DNA of 64,000 nt from assembly GCA_947579665.1 (NCBI GenBank), contig OX388351.1:4278001-4342000 (forward strand), read 5' to 3'. The stretch comes from Sympetrum striolatum. Lineage: Eukaryota > Arthropoda > Insecta > Odonata > Libellulidae. The notes beneath the pieces are model-generated. The model searched no databases. It had not been told where the DNA came from and saw only the letters and a list, made by a program, of their open reading frames with translations. The number at the start of each line of letters is the position of its first letter. Positions within the stretch are counted from its first letter, which is position 1. The position numbers and the translations under genes are program-made. Of this stretch, positions 11,292 through 21,769 are shown piece after piece.

Positions 11292-11353
11292 GCGGTCTCC
11301 CAGACCGCACGTCACTGGTAGTGTGACAAAAATTGCACGTCACTGGTTAAGGG
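11292..11353. repeat. piggyBac right terminus with palindrome and terminal repeat
   Basis: GCGGTCTCCCAGACCGC (11292-11308), then ACGTCACTGGT, a ~15 bp spacer, and GCACGTCACTGGTTAAGGG, the reverse complement of the left tip. The palindrome loop differs from the left copies (CCC versus GAG), but the arms are identical. Confidence 0.8.
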
Positions 11354-11548
11354 TTAATATATACAAATAAAACTTTTCCTAATTTAACTTTCACTTAATT
11401 CTAGCGAGCACTGTTCGAGCCCTTCATATTAATTTGCGAAAGTCATTTAACCTGTGAGCCACTACTTTTGTAAAGAGGAGTCACACTGGGTGACACGGGC
11501 AACGGCCTGGCTCACCATAAAAATAAAGTCAAGTCAAGTCGTACACGC

Positions 11549-12865
11549 GGCGGCTAAGCATAGAACGTAACACGTAGGGTGGCCTTCGCTCGCCCTCTTT
11601 CCGATGAAAGGGATTTCAGTTTCGTTTTAAAGATCTCGGAGTTCGCACGGGTTGCGCCTTGTTTTCCCGCGGCGAGTTCAATGTCTTTGCCTTTACAGCG
11701 ATTCACCCGTTCGCCAATCGTTACGTGCTTCACCGAACGACAACTCTCGCGAGGATTATTGTGGAAGTGATTCGAAGACGGCGTTGGAGTGACCTCGATC
11801 CAGCGAATCGTCATCCTAGGTATGGAGGCTCTTTCTGTAATGGTGAGTGACTGTGATCTCTTCCGTTTATTTCTCAATAATATTCGTCGCCGCCGATATT
11901 CAGATTTTTACGAAAACCGCAGTTGCACTGTTTTTCAAATTGACGTGCATGACGTGGATCGAAGACGCTTGGAACTCCAATCAAAGAGGCTCCTTCGCCG
12001 AGGAAAACAAATGAAAGAGATAACGCGCCTCACATTACCGTTGGACAGGAAGCAAAAGAAAGGATTCGAATTGATTGCGCCGATGAAATTCAAAGCATCT
12101 CGCGAGTTTACTTTCGAAAGCAGATTACCGAATCGTTTGTACAACAAGTGAATAAAACTCCCGTTCATCCGAAATCCGCTCTATCCGAATGCACCTACCC
12201 ACCGAACACCCATTACTTATTTGCCTCTGACAACCGCCGCCAAATAAGGCGGATTTTTTCTGTAAGAGCGCGAAATGAACGAGCTTCGTTATTCAGCGTT
12301 TATAAAACTTTGAGTTTTCGATCGCACTTTTAACACGTCGACTCAAATATTTCAGTCAGAATCGTGCAGGCTCGTTCACAACCACATCAATAGCATTCTA
12401 CGTGCGCACGCCGTACGATCATATTCGTAAAATCAATTTTTAATCAAATTTACATTTCCTAAAAACCATCATTGTCTCGCTCGGCGGCGATGAAATCCCA
12501 GATATTCTTATCGAATCTTAAATGAAACATCATCTCCCTTCCGCAAAAATCAATTCCGGAGCAATTTGCGCCGATATTAAGGGAAAGTTTAAAAATTCGA
12601 GCGAGAAATATAGATCGATTTTTCGGCCGAACTGTGAAAACGATCCTCGAAGTATTCTTTTGGTGCAGACGCTCATCACGTCTATTCGCGTTTAGGATAC
12701 CTGTATTCGATGACGAACGAGATGTCATTACGTTCATATATTTACGCCAAACGTAATACGTACGCGATAGCTATAAAAAGGGAATTGGTCTTCATTTTGG
12801 TCTCTTTAAAAATCCTTATAATGATAGAATTCGCAGTCTCTGGCGATGATAATTAACATAATCTC
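11549..12865. other. GC-richer flank; possible first coding exon 11822-11842
   Basis: This continues the host flank interrupted at 8140. ATGGAGGCTCTTTCTGTAATG (11822-11842, seven codons) is followed directly by GTGAGTG, an excellent splice-donor match. Upstream 11,560-11,820 is relatively GC-rich and could be a 5' UTR. No continuing exon can be identified, so this is only a hypothesis. 11,850-12,860 shows short chance frames on both strands and nothing recognisable. Confidence 0.25.
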
Positions 12866-13861
12866 CGCTCCCCACAGGAACATACTCATCATGGCCAGCA
12901 ATCGATGGATTTCCTTGATTTCGGAATTACAAAACACCTCGATCTTAACCCGTCCGTCTCTATCATCTTCCTGATCATTAAGGACCTTCCTCTCTCGGCC
13001 TCCGTTTATTTCTTTCCACCAACGAAACGATCCACCGACTAGGAAGTGTTTCTCTCTTCATTTCGCATTCGTCTCATTCCGCCTTTGGAAGCCCCACAAT
13101 CGAAGCCAATTTGACGCCCAAATACAACTCGTCTTCCGCCGCCCGCAAGTGCGCCACGCACAATCTTCAAAACGTTCCACAGGACTCATCTCACTCCGGA
13201 ATTCCTAATGCGATACGCAGAAAAATCAAGGATTGAAACATGTATCACAGGAAGTGGAAGATTTACCGATTACCAACTGTTTTCGAGAGTTATAAGAGTC
13301 TCCAGAGGGAAGTAAAATCGGAAATTAAAAATAGGAAAAATAAAATTTGGAATCTAAAACTCGAGCAACTCAACTATTCGGACAATTGCATTCGGAAAGT
13401 CGATAAACAACTCCGTGACACCTCCAAAATCCCCTCTCAGCTAAGAAAAGACGGCATTTAGACCATCCCTATGTCTCATAGAAACCCCGCCGATCCGAAG
13501 ATATACAGGCCATTCTCTCCTGCTTTGGAAAAATCTTCGAATAAATCATCAACTCCTGCCCGGTTTCATTCTTACAAGCTTCAAATATCCCCACCAAACT
13601 AAAAATCAATCCCGCTAAGAGTGCACCTTGTAAATATCACGCGGCACAGAACCTCTGCTAACCCCATCCATCAAATACTGTGGCGTCAAACTAGCTCTTA
13701 GGCGTGATTTTAGATCGTTCATTAAACTATAAATTACTAAATTAAAAAACCATTTCTTTCGCATTCAACACTACCAAAAATGCAATTCGTGAATACGATG
13801 TCATTTACCGCAGAATTATTGGATTAGCCACCAAAACGAGCAGTTTCGTTCCCAATCTTTC
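12866..13861 (+). pseudogene. Jockey-like LINE relic (endonuclease to RT fragments)
   Basis: Fragments run in the order of a LINE ORF2. At 12,880-13,010 SMDFLDFGITKHLDL, then IIKDLPLSASV, match the end of the apurinic-like endonuclease (LDI.I.K.. and ..SDH region). At 13,240-13,460 YKSLQREVKSEIKNRKNKIW and LNYSDN match the linker before RT (YN.L...VK..I...R...W.. SDNS.WK). At 13,500-13,560 IYRP with ALEK / FGKIFE is the start of RT. At about 13,690-13,860 ILDRSLNY and IREYDVIYRRIIGLATKT follow. Frameshifts, stops and deletion of most of the RT palm make it dead. The same family as the LINE at 8,141. Its 3' end is cut off by satellite sequence. Confidence 0.6.
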
Positions 13862-13885
13862 ATTACCACAATTTTTACCAAAATT

Positions 13886-14300
13886 ACCAAATTTTTACCA
13901 CGTAATGGCCATTACTTGTAACCGACAGAAATAATGCGATTTTGAACCTCATTATCATGAGTTTGATTCCAGAGGGCCCCAAAGTCCCAATTTTTCCCGT
14001 TTGAAACCATTGCTTTGATTTTCGGGAATTAAAAGAAAATACTTCCCTGATAGGTAGAGAATCTAAACTCAAGGAGCCTTTATATATGGACATGATCTAT
14101 CGAAAACATAAATGAATTTCACGGAAAAATTCCATGGTTCGATGCTAGGACGATGCAAATATCTGCCCTTTAAAATACATATTAATAGGAAGTTCTTGCT
14201 CAGACGGAAGATGAACATTCAGAGTTGGTTTTAGAAAAAAATGATATAAGACCATGCTGTTCCTGGGTTCGATGCCAGAGCACATTAACATTTATTTTGT
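13886..14300 (+). repeat. Detached, rearranged fragment of the B-box satellite
   Basis: Starts with the TTTTTACCACGTAATGGCC block-start motif and matches monomers 1-2 of blocks 3 to 6. At about 14,180 it jumps to block-2-like sequence ending GGGTTCGATGCCAGAGC. B-box cores: about 13,962 (mutated, GTTTGATTCC), 14,134 and 14,269. It shows that the satellite also occurs outside the array, here next to a LINE relic. Confidence 0.75.
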
Positions 14301-14354
14301 TTTGTTTTGATTTTTTTTATGTGACTAAGTGACGTCATTACGCTATTTTGAAGT

Positions 14355-14690
14355 TGTCACGACTTTGAAGATAATAAATTGAAGGAAAAGTGTTGATGTG
14401 ATTTTGCATATAAGGGCATGAACCAAGGGAAATTCCCAAGAAAGGACTTGAAAAAAGATTGACGGGGCCTAGAATCGAACTCGAGGTCTTTCTGTATCTG
14501 GGAGGCTTAGTTTATCTTAGCTACTCGACCGGAAGACTAGTTTAATCGGTCCCCCGGATAGAGGAATCCCGGGTTCGATTCCCGGCCCCGTCTCACTTTA
14601 TTCAAGTCCGTTTTTCCTCGGGAATATTTAATTGGTTCACGACGAAATTTGATCGATTATCTTATTTAATTTTCAACGTTGTTGTAAATT
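14355..14690. repeat. Inverted pair of tRNA-like (SINE-like) elements
   Basis: GACGGGGCCTAGAATCGAAC (14461) and GTTCGATTCCCGGCCCCGTC (14573-14592) are mirror images. The right copy has a perfect T-arm (CCGGG TTCGATT CCCGG) and acceptor-like CCCCGTC. Homology continues outward (GACTTGAA..TTCCC..GAACCAA on both arms read inwards). The left half read on the minus strand resembles a tRNA from D-arm (GTAGCTAAGATAAACTAAGC) to T-arm. No full cloverleaf closes on either side, so these are tRNA-derived relics, not tRNA genes. Confidence 0.6.
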
Positions 14691-15108
14691 TTCATTTGTA
14701 GCGTTAAATCAAGGATAATTGTGGTCTTAAGTCTAGATAAATGCCAATAGAAAGGAAATTAGATATAGATTCTTATTATGGACGTAGAATATAGTATTTA
14801 ATTAAATATTGAGAGAATCTTGGCAAAACGACGACAAATTGCTCTGAATTTGAGGGCATAAATAATTCCCTAACGAAAAAGTTACGGTCGAACTTTCATA
14901 CGAATATATGGGAAATATTGGCTCATTAAAAATTTACGGGGAAGAAAACCCAACTATTTAAGACAATGAAACCATTAACCCTCGAACGCCCAGAAAAGGT
15001 TTTTCGTATAAATGTATTAAATTTGTGTTATTTCTGTTTGTATTGAATTCATACGATTGAATAAATATAATTTTGAATGATAAATAATATTATTTTGCAA
15101 TAAATAGT

Positions 15109-15126
15109 GGTTGCGTATACGCAACC
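15109..15126. repeat. piggyBac-2 subterminal palindrome (left)
   Basis: GGTTGCGTATACGCAACC is a perfect 18-bp palindrome followed by GTGGGCG, echoing the terminal repeat. Confidence 0.8.
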
Positions 15127-15349
15127 GTGGGCGTTCTCCATGTCAGTTCCGGTCAGTGAGCGTGAAACGCCAAACTAAAGAAGTCAGGCAACATATTACC
15201 TGTTGTTAACATTTATTTTTCGTCAAATAAATTTTAACCATCCTTACTCGATCCAATATTTATGTATAATTATTTTTGTCGCAAATGTTTTAAATGTTTA
15301 TAAAATAAACAAATAATTAGATGAAATGGTACAGAAAACAGTATTTCTA

Positions 15350-16440
15350 AGAAATGTTCGCAAAGATGTGGTACTTCTCAAAACGATATACACAAAAACC
15401 AACATTGCACTTCCTTCATGATGTTTGACATATTGTTTTAGAAAATTCTCCTGCACATTTACGTCTTCTCTTATCACCTTTCACAATTATAAAATGGCCA
15501 ATCGAATCAAATCGCAGTTCTTCTGTTGCGGCTCAATTTCTTACATTCCCTCGTTTTCCTTTCTGGTAAGGCTTCCCATATTTCAAAAGTTATTGTTGGA
15601 CGGTACTTCTTCTGAACTGCACCTGCGTTAAAGACTTCCCTGAATGACGCAATGAAACCCACGCATTCCGTACCACAGTATCAATGATCTACGTTAGAGT
15701 TTGCCGGTACCATTTCCCCCCCCCCGATAGCGATTCGGCAATTGCTTATATTTTCATCCATTCCATCAATTCCTCCCATGAAAATATTGTATGCTCGATT
15801 CATTCGTGGCCGTTGCATTTCAATCCAATTACCAAGTTTTTTGCAGCAGCGTTTCACTTTGTCAGCAACCAATTCACAACGAGTATCACCGCTTTCTTCC
15901 CAAAGCATTGTCTTATATGGTAACTGGTGATAACTTGAAGGCGAAAGATTGCCAAGATAAACTTTGACCTCATCTTTCTCAATATATTGGTTTGGCAAGT
16001 TCAGGAAGAGCAAATATTTATTGCTCTTGGTCACTAAATGGTGCACAATGTCATCATCAAAAAATAATTCGAACGTTTCCACGCATGACTTATTCCTAAA
16101 CTCAGAGTAATGCTGTTCCGGAAAAGGGGGCAGGAAATCACTGATATATTTTTCCTCCCAAAAAAGGTTCTTTTAATTATAAATACTTTTACTTTCTATT
16201 TGTAAATATTACTTTTCCTTCAAACACATTATGTGCAGCAGATGACTCACTCGGCGTTGCGTATGTGTAATTCTGCTCTCCAGGAATGACGGCAGTCACA
16301 GTCCCAATATCACCTAAAAGGACGTCAAGTATTTTGCGGAATACAACTTCAGCACCTGCACTCAATTGCCGACAAGATAAATTGTAGACTTCGCCGGCGT
16401 CATCCTCTTCTGCCAAACCTTCATCAGAAGCGATGTTTCA
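15350..16440 (-). pseudogene. PGBD-type piggyBac transposase relic
   Basis: Read on the minus strand from 16,440 downward: an N-terminal piece (MAEEDDAGEVYNLS.., 16416-16189); FGRKNISDFLPPFPEQHY in another frame (about 16,165-16,100); then an open stretch 16082-15681 with ETFELFFDDDIVHHLVTKSN, YHQLPYKTMLWEES and ELVADKVKR. It jumps directly to NRAYNIFMGGIDGMDENIS, which carries the third catalytic Asp, so the first two Asp regions are missing. 15,620-15,350 encodes a damaged C-terminal zinc-binding end (RFDSIGHF..KCNVGFCVYRFEKYH) with stops. The order matches PGBD-group transposases in animals. Dead copy. Confidence 0.82.
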
Positions 16441-16668
16441 TTCCGGAGGTTCTATGAAAATGGCATCTAAATCACAGTCAATATCATTACATTAAAAAAT
16501 GTCCAGCGCTTCTTTCAACGTAATATCACTGAAAAATGTCATTTATGCACACTAATACTCCTTATTGCCTTCATCACTGCAAAAGTTTCACTAAAAATTG
16601 CTGAGTGAAATGAGAATTCCAAGAAGTCGCCGGAATTTGAGAGAGTCCTATTGCTACCATTACCGCCC

Positions 16669-16690
16669 GTGGTTGCGTATACGCAACCAC
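16669..16690. repeat. piggyBac-2 internal palindrome (right)
   Basis: A 22-bp perfect palindrome, centred on GTATAC, that extends the 18-bp one at 15109 by GT/AC on each side. It lies 370 bp inside the right end. The 16,700-17,025 interval holds no recognisable coding sequence. Confidence 0.78.
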
Positions 16691-17066
16691 ATGTATCAAG
16701 ACCAATTATCATAAACATAAAGGAATTAATCCGCCAAAAAGTGATGTAGTTAGTAGCATTATAATATCTGTCCACGAAATCATGCAATATAGGCGCCGAA
16801 AAATGGAAGAAATAAAAATTAGACTCCTATTCACACGAAGCGTACGTCCATGTTGAGCGTGAGGTGCACCGCGATCGAAGTCTGCCACCTTTTCTGCCCT
16901 ATGCTCGACTAATGGCAGAAAAAAGTCATTGGAACGTGTAGACAGAAGTCTTGAGCACAATTTAGCAGTTTCCTAAACCGATAATAATAGCGTTGTGGTG
17001 TCAGGACTGTATTTGCAAAATTATAACGCCGGTTAGTATACGTAACCGTGGGCGCTCGAGGGTTAA

Positions 17067-17575
17067 TGAACTTAGGTAATCGATATTTAAAATATTGAGA
17101 TTAAAATCAACATATTTTGAAAGAAGAATCCATTGTTGTATCGGGTGTTTTTATATATTTGGTAATTTTTAGTCATTTTCGACGAATTCAGTAGTTTAAT
17201 AATACAGTGGAAGTAAGAGCATTATTTACTTTTTTTTGTAATCAGTGAATGCTAATGATATCGTCGCAAATAAGTTACTTGAACAAAGTAATTAATAATA
17301 ACGATGAGATGCGTTAAAATCGAAGCAATGGAGTATTTTCTTCATTCGATAGTATTTAATGTATTTTCTTCTTTTGTCTTTTTTTAAGTGTTTTAGACTT
17401 AGAATTTTTACTACTTTTACCAAGTATTTGCTTGTATTTTTCTAATTCTTGTCTCATTTCAAATATTTGACGAGCTTTTATGAAGCGAAGTCCTGTTCAT
17501 GCTAATTTAATGCTAATATTCAACGTAAAGGTATCGATTCTATTAATTATTCATATCCCCACCTGACATATATCC
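17067..17575. other. AT-rich interval, nothing recognised
   Basis: Homopolymer-rich, AT-rich sequence without a convincing reading frame, repeat or RNA gene. Confidence 0.6.
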
Positions 17576-18420
17576 CACCCCCTACCCCACCCGTCCAAAC
17601 ACCACCCTCTACCCCCTCCTCTTCCCCATCCACTCCCACCCCACCCTCTGCTCCACCCTCTGCTCCATCCTCTACTCCACCCTCTACACCACCCACTTCA
17701 ACCCCACCCTTTAACCAACCCGCTCTCACTCCACCCTCTATCCCAACCGCTCCCCTTCCACCTTCTACCCCACCCACTCCACCACCAGCTCCCATCCCAC
17801 CCTCTACCATACCCACTCCCATCCCTCCCTCTACCCCACCCACTCCCATCCCTCCCTCTACCCCACCCACTCCCATCCCTCCCTCTACCCCACCCACTCC
17901 CATCCCTCCCTCTACCCCACCCACTCCCATCCCTCCCTCTACCCCACCCACTCCCATCCCTCCCTCTACCCCACCCAATCCCATCCCTCCCTCTACCCCA
18001 CCCACTCCCATCCCACCCTCTACCCCAACCACTCCCATCCCTCCCTCTACCGCAACCACTCCCATCCCTCCCTCTACCCCACCCACTCCCATCCCTCCCT
18101 CTACCCCAACCACTCCCATCCCTCCCTCTACCCAACCCACTCCCACTCCACCCTCTACCTCACCCACTCCCATTCCTCCCTCTTACCCACCTACTCCCAT
18201 CCCTCCCTCTAACCCACCTACTCCCATCCCTCCCTTAACCCCACCCACTCCCATCCCACCCTGTAACCCACCTACTCCCATCCCTCCCTCTACCCCACCT
18301 ACTCCCATCCCTCCATCTTCCCCACCAACTCCCATCCCTACCTCAACCCCACCCACTCCCATCCCACCCTCTACCCCACCCACTTTCATCCCACCCCACT
18401 ACCCCACCCGCTCCCATCCC
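17576..18420. repeat. 27-bp C-rich minisatellite with strong G4 potential
   Basis: From about 17,800 to 18,420 a 27-bp unit is repeated about 23 times with few differences. Upstream are shorter 12-15 bp relatives (CCACCCTCTGCTCCA). Each unit has five runs of three or more C, so the minus strand carries five G-runs per unit. In plus frame 1 the unit reads PIPPSTPPT. That frame is open from 17,506 to the TAA at 18,715-18,717, including ~98 non-repeat codons after the array, but has no ATG before the array. On the minus strand two frames are open (GMGVGGVEG and RDGSGWGRG repeats), showing that openness alone means little here. Confidence 0.9.
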
Positions 18421-18689
18421 TCCCTCTTAGCTCCCTACTCCTTTCCCACCCTCGAAAGCCAACCACCCTATCCCTCTCACTATTCCGATCGTTCCCACAT
18501 TTCCTTGCCACTGCTTCACCTAGACCCTTACACCCATTCCCAACTTTATGGCCCATCGACTTCGAATCCTCTGCCCTTCCCATTACAAACCCTTTCTCTA
18601 TATAACACCCACTATGCACTCAATTCCGCCCCTCTCCCAATCAATTGCTTCCTTCCCTTCCTCTACCATAACCATCTCCCATCATTCTT

Positions 18690-19250
18690 TCTTTATTCTG
18701 AATTAGACAATAGGTAAAATAGGGGTAATTGAATGTAAATGTACAAAGTTCAAAATTTATACATATCCCCGCCTTACACATCGTAACATGTCTATACATT
18801 CAGCAATAGTGTGTTTGGCTAAGGGCGTATTTTTTTATATATTATAGCATTTAAAGTCATGGAACACTATACAAATTCCTGCCTTACAAACTTGTATACT
18901 ATACATAATTGAAAATATAGTTTGGCTCGGGAGAAAAATAATGTTTTTTACTTCTTATTCATCTTCCAAATCAGACATCAGGACAAATATGGGTAATTCA
19001 AAGTAAGGGTACAGAATCTATAAATTATTAATATCCCCGCCTGGCACATCGTAACAAATCTATACATTCTGCAATAGTTTGGCTAAGGGCGCAAAGTTTT
19101 TAAAAATCCATATTATATACAAATCAGTTCATAGAACACTATGCAAATTCAGGCCTTAAAAATATTTTAATGTACATAATTGAAAATATATTTTGGCTCG
19201 GAAGAAAAAAAAAATATATTTCACTTCTGATTCGTCTTCCGGGGTAGAGC
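18690..19250. repeat. Two-and-a-bit copy tandem duplication, ~265 bp period
   Basis: GGGTAATT..TATCCCCGCCT..CACATCGTAACA..TATACATTC.GCAATAG..TTTGGCTAAGGGCG occurs from about 18,720 and again from about 18,990. GAAAATATA.TTTGGCTCGG ends each unit (about 18,910 and 19,180). A third unit starts at about 19,220 (ACTTCTGATTCGTCTTCC) and breaks off. The stop codon of the proline-rich frame lies at the first unit's start. Confidence 0.75.
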
Positions 19251-19380
19251 GATGCTTTAGAGGTTTGGGGAGGACCTCCACTCCTTCCCGCCCCTGGATG
19301 CGCTGTGTAACTTCTTCCCTCTTCTTTTGCTTGGGCCGTGAAGTCTTTTTCCTGCTTTTTGAAGGGCACCATGAAGTCAT
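19225..19380 (-). CDS. Possible exon of an unrecognised Lys/Arg-rich protein
   Basis: A GC-richer island in AT-rich DNA. On the minus strand, ATG at 19380 opens 52 codons (MTSWCPSKSRKKTSRPKQKK.., ending STPEDESE) up to a possible donor GTGAAA at 19224-19219. The composition is basic, then acidic at the end. The last ~12 codons recur, degenerate and with a stop, in the upstream ~265 bp repeat unit (near 18,970), so the exon end was part of that duplication. A second overlapping frame is also open, so the assignment is weak. No family recognised. Confidence 0.25.
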
Positions 19381-19399
19381 ATGGAAGGAAAATTAAGGA

Positions 19400-21760
19400 A
19401 ATGAATCTTGAAATTCCTATCGAATTAATTTTTATGAATAGAAAAGTAAATATAAGCATAGTTCCAAGGAAAACAATAATATTAATACCTAGACTATATC
19501 ATTATATACACAGAAGTAGATATAAAATTCAGATATTAATTTTTACCATCTATAATATATGAATTTAATTTGGTTTAACAATACACGGAAATTATGTTCA
19601 AGCAACCAAATAAAGAAATATGGGAATATAACAGCTAAGAAGTATCATTTAAGTCCGTGGAAAATCCATATTAACATATCGGGATCATTTATGTTTTTGG
19701 CAAATAGATTTAATTTTATCTCCGTCACTCCTGACGGTGGAACTCGCTATTTAAAACAATAATTTTTGTAGGACGAATCCGTCCGACAGCATATAAATGA
19801 GTCAACATTCTAATAGGTTACCTCGAATTTGAATCTTTCAGTAGCCGAAATACTTAAATTTACGGCTGTAACATCGCAATTTTTTATATACTTGCGTCGT
19901 CTTTTCATTAAAGGGAAAATATCGTTACAACAGATTAAGTAGATTGCCAAGAGTTGACCCTTAGTTAGTGGTGACAAAAACATTAAGTAATTATTCGCGT
20001 GGAGTAAAAATGACCCAAACATTCTTTGAATTTTCAAGACCTCTTTTATAGTTAATCAATTGATTCAATTTATTGTTGTACATGAATGACTCTTTAAAAA
20101 AATAATTCAAACATTTTTAAGTAATATGTTCTAGCATCAAATATACATTAAATAAAATGTTTAAACGGGTATCAAAATTGCAGTAACTTTTAAATTATTA
20201 ATTTTTACTATTAAGAATTGACCTAAGAGTTTAAAACTATTGAAATATGTAGTAGAGGATTCATTTAGTTAACCGTTCGTTAATTTAGTGAAAATATTGC
20301 ACGAAAATAAACTTTCGAATTTTTTTGAAACTTTCAGTTAAGTGGTTTCCATACTATGAAAAAACGGTAAGTTATATTTCAAATTGGGACTTTTATCCTT
20401 ATCAGTGTTACCTATATTAGTTTTATTAAATGAAAGCATTTTTTATGATTCTAAATTTTTTGCGTATGGATATTATTTTAACTAAGCTGTTATTAATTAA
20501 CATTCCTAACCTTTATCCAGCCTATAAACTGCACAAAACTGGAGTACCAACTTTTAAAAAGTAATTATTTAAACGTTTTTTGGGTAATTCTTTGTTACTA
20601 TAATAGAATTACATTAACATTAATTTACTTAGTGAGCTTTAACAAAGCTTTTTAACCCTAAGAGCATTTTAATCATTTCAGTTGCATTTAAAAATGTTTG
20701 GTAAAATCTTTAAAATATCCACGAAAAATTGTTTTGTAAATTTTTTTCAGTAGGCGATGGGTTCTGTATTTTTTTGATTTTTAGCAATTAATTAGTTTTT
20801 GTAAAGGCACTTATAAATTATTGAAATCTGGTTTAGATCATTATTAAAATTCATTTTCGTCAAATTGGTAACACTGATAAAATTGCTTAGTTTTTATTAC
20901 ATGAATTTAACTAAATTTGCAGATTATGAGCATACAAACATCTTTACATAACGAAAATTTGGTTGAAATACCTTCATTGGTTTCTTTGTTACCGAAGGAA
21001 ATACGCTTTATATTGACCACACGCAAATAATTAAGGGTTAATATCAGAGCATATAATGGACAACGAACTGCAATTTACTGAAATGAAATGCATCTTTGTC
21101 GGCGGGTTATTTTTAATAAGTTAAGAATTATCTCTACCATTGGACTCTTCAATGAATTTGAAAACTCGTTTTTCTTTATGGTTGCCGTTAGTGATTTCTC
21201 GTAAAACAAAGGAAGAATATTTAATAAGGTACAAAACCCGATCTTAAGTTGTAATTCAAAGTTACGGAGCACTCATTAATGACGGATTAAAAAATAACAG
21301 ATTCAATATTCCTAGCTATCGTACGAACGGAAAGACACACGACTGAATTACTTCACCGATTTATTCTAAAAGTCGTAGATTGAACCGTGAAAAACAATAG
21401 CCAAGTAAATTCTTGAAAACGAAAAGCAAAAACCATAAGCTACAGCTATCAATGTATCAATGTAGTAATTATTTCGTAGGATAGGAATAAAATCACTTTG
21501 CAGTTTATAAACTGTGTTTTTACTAAAAATCGACCATCAGATCGTAATTTTTTTAATAGAAGGTAGTGCAAAAAGTGTAATTATTTTAATTTCTTTGCAA
21601 TGGCGTACCACCAAGTTAAGCTAAATCATTTCGATTATATTTCAGTGCCACGGACGTAATTTGCAAATGTTCAAATAATGTAACAGAATTTGATGTAAGA
21701 ATTACGAAACATTTTTCAAATACATAAGGCAAAGTACAGTGTTTCAGGGTAATTGAAAAT
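19400..21760. other. AT-rich interval with one weak diverged duplicate segment
   Basis: Mostly featureless AT-rich DNA. 21,130-21,400 (GTTGCCGTTAGTGATTTCTCG, later GACTGAATTACTTC..TTATTCTAAAAGTCG) is related to 22,780-23,000, 27,550-27,780 and, for its first part, 28,110-28,145. At about 19,826 the minus strand has TTCAAATTCGAG|GTAACC, similar to the exon ends at 21,770 and 26,481, hinting at another decayed copy. Confidence 0.5.
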
Positions 21761-21769
21761 TCTATTTAC

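Larger units (their letters stand above)
8444..11353 (+). mobile_element. piggyBac-like DNA transposon (degenerate)
   Basis: The element is bounded by TTAA (8440-8443 and 11354-11357), the diagnostic piggyBac target. The termini begin CCC and end GGG, with the 19-bp perfect inverted repeat CCCTTAACCAGTGACGTGC (8444-8462 and 11335-11353). Just inside the tips are copies of a subterminal palindrome. It contains one transposase relic in plus orientation (9423-10989) with internal deletion, frameshifts and stops, so it cannot transpose by itself, though its ends could still serve as substrates. Length 2.9 kb is within the usual 2-3 kb range. It is inserted in a LINE relic. 8,650-9,420 and 10,990-11,290 are AT-rich non-coding. 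Confidence 0.9.
8141..11538 (+). mobile_element. 5'-truncated non-LTR (LINE) relic, split by a piggyBac-like element
   Basis: The LINE itself is 8141-8443 plus 11358-11538, about 480 bp. The left part encodes the C-terminal end of a LINE reverse-transcriptase protein. The right part is its 3' UTR, which ends in a predicted stem-loop (GGTGA..GGGC/GGCC..TCACC, about 11491-11517) and an AAGTC-repeat tail (AAAGTCAAGTCAAGTC). The 10-bp duplication TCGTACACGC flanks the whole. The family looks Jockey-like (inference from the protein). The same family recurs at 12,866-13,861. The piggyBac-like element sits in a TTAA within the LINE, so the LINE came first. Confidence 0.7.
14979..17062 (-). mobile_element. 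Second piggyBac-like transposon (internally deleted)
   Basis: TTAA at 14975-14978 and 17063-17066. Ends CCCTCGAACGCCCA and TGGGCGCTCGAGGG are inverted repeats with one mismatch. Subterminal palindromes GGTTGCGTATACGCAACC lie at 15109-15126 and 16671-16688, with a degenerate copy at 17031-17047. The transposase relic is on the minus strand. The family differs from the first element but the layout is the same (CCC/GGG tips, TTAA, GC-rich hairpins near both ends). Internal deletion and stops make it non-autonomous. Confidence 0.88.

Noticed and set aside
11554..12151. Overlapping 107- and 120-codon frames on opposite strands
   Set aside because: Mutually overlapping, no recognisable motif, and the stronger signal there (ATG plus GTGAGT at 11822-11843) contradicts reading straight through.
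14461..14592. Intron-containing tRNA formed by GACGGGG (14461) and CCCCGTC (14586)
   Set aside because: The 132-nt interval holds two opposed T-arm-like sequences, so the pairing reflects an inverted repeat, not one cloverleaf.
16709..16960. 83-codon minus frame in the second piggyBac-like element
   Set aside because: It lies outside the transposase motif order and has no transposase similarity that I can see.
17547..18173. 208-codon minus-strand Gly/Val/Glu repeat protein
   Set aside because: The minisatellite is free of stops in several frames on both strands because of its C-rich composition; an open frame is not evidence of a gene here.
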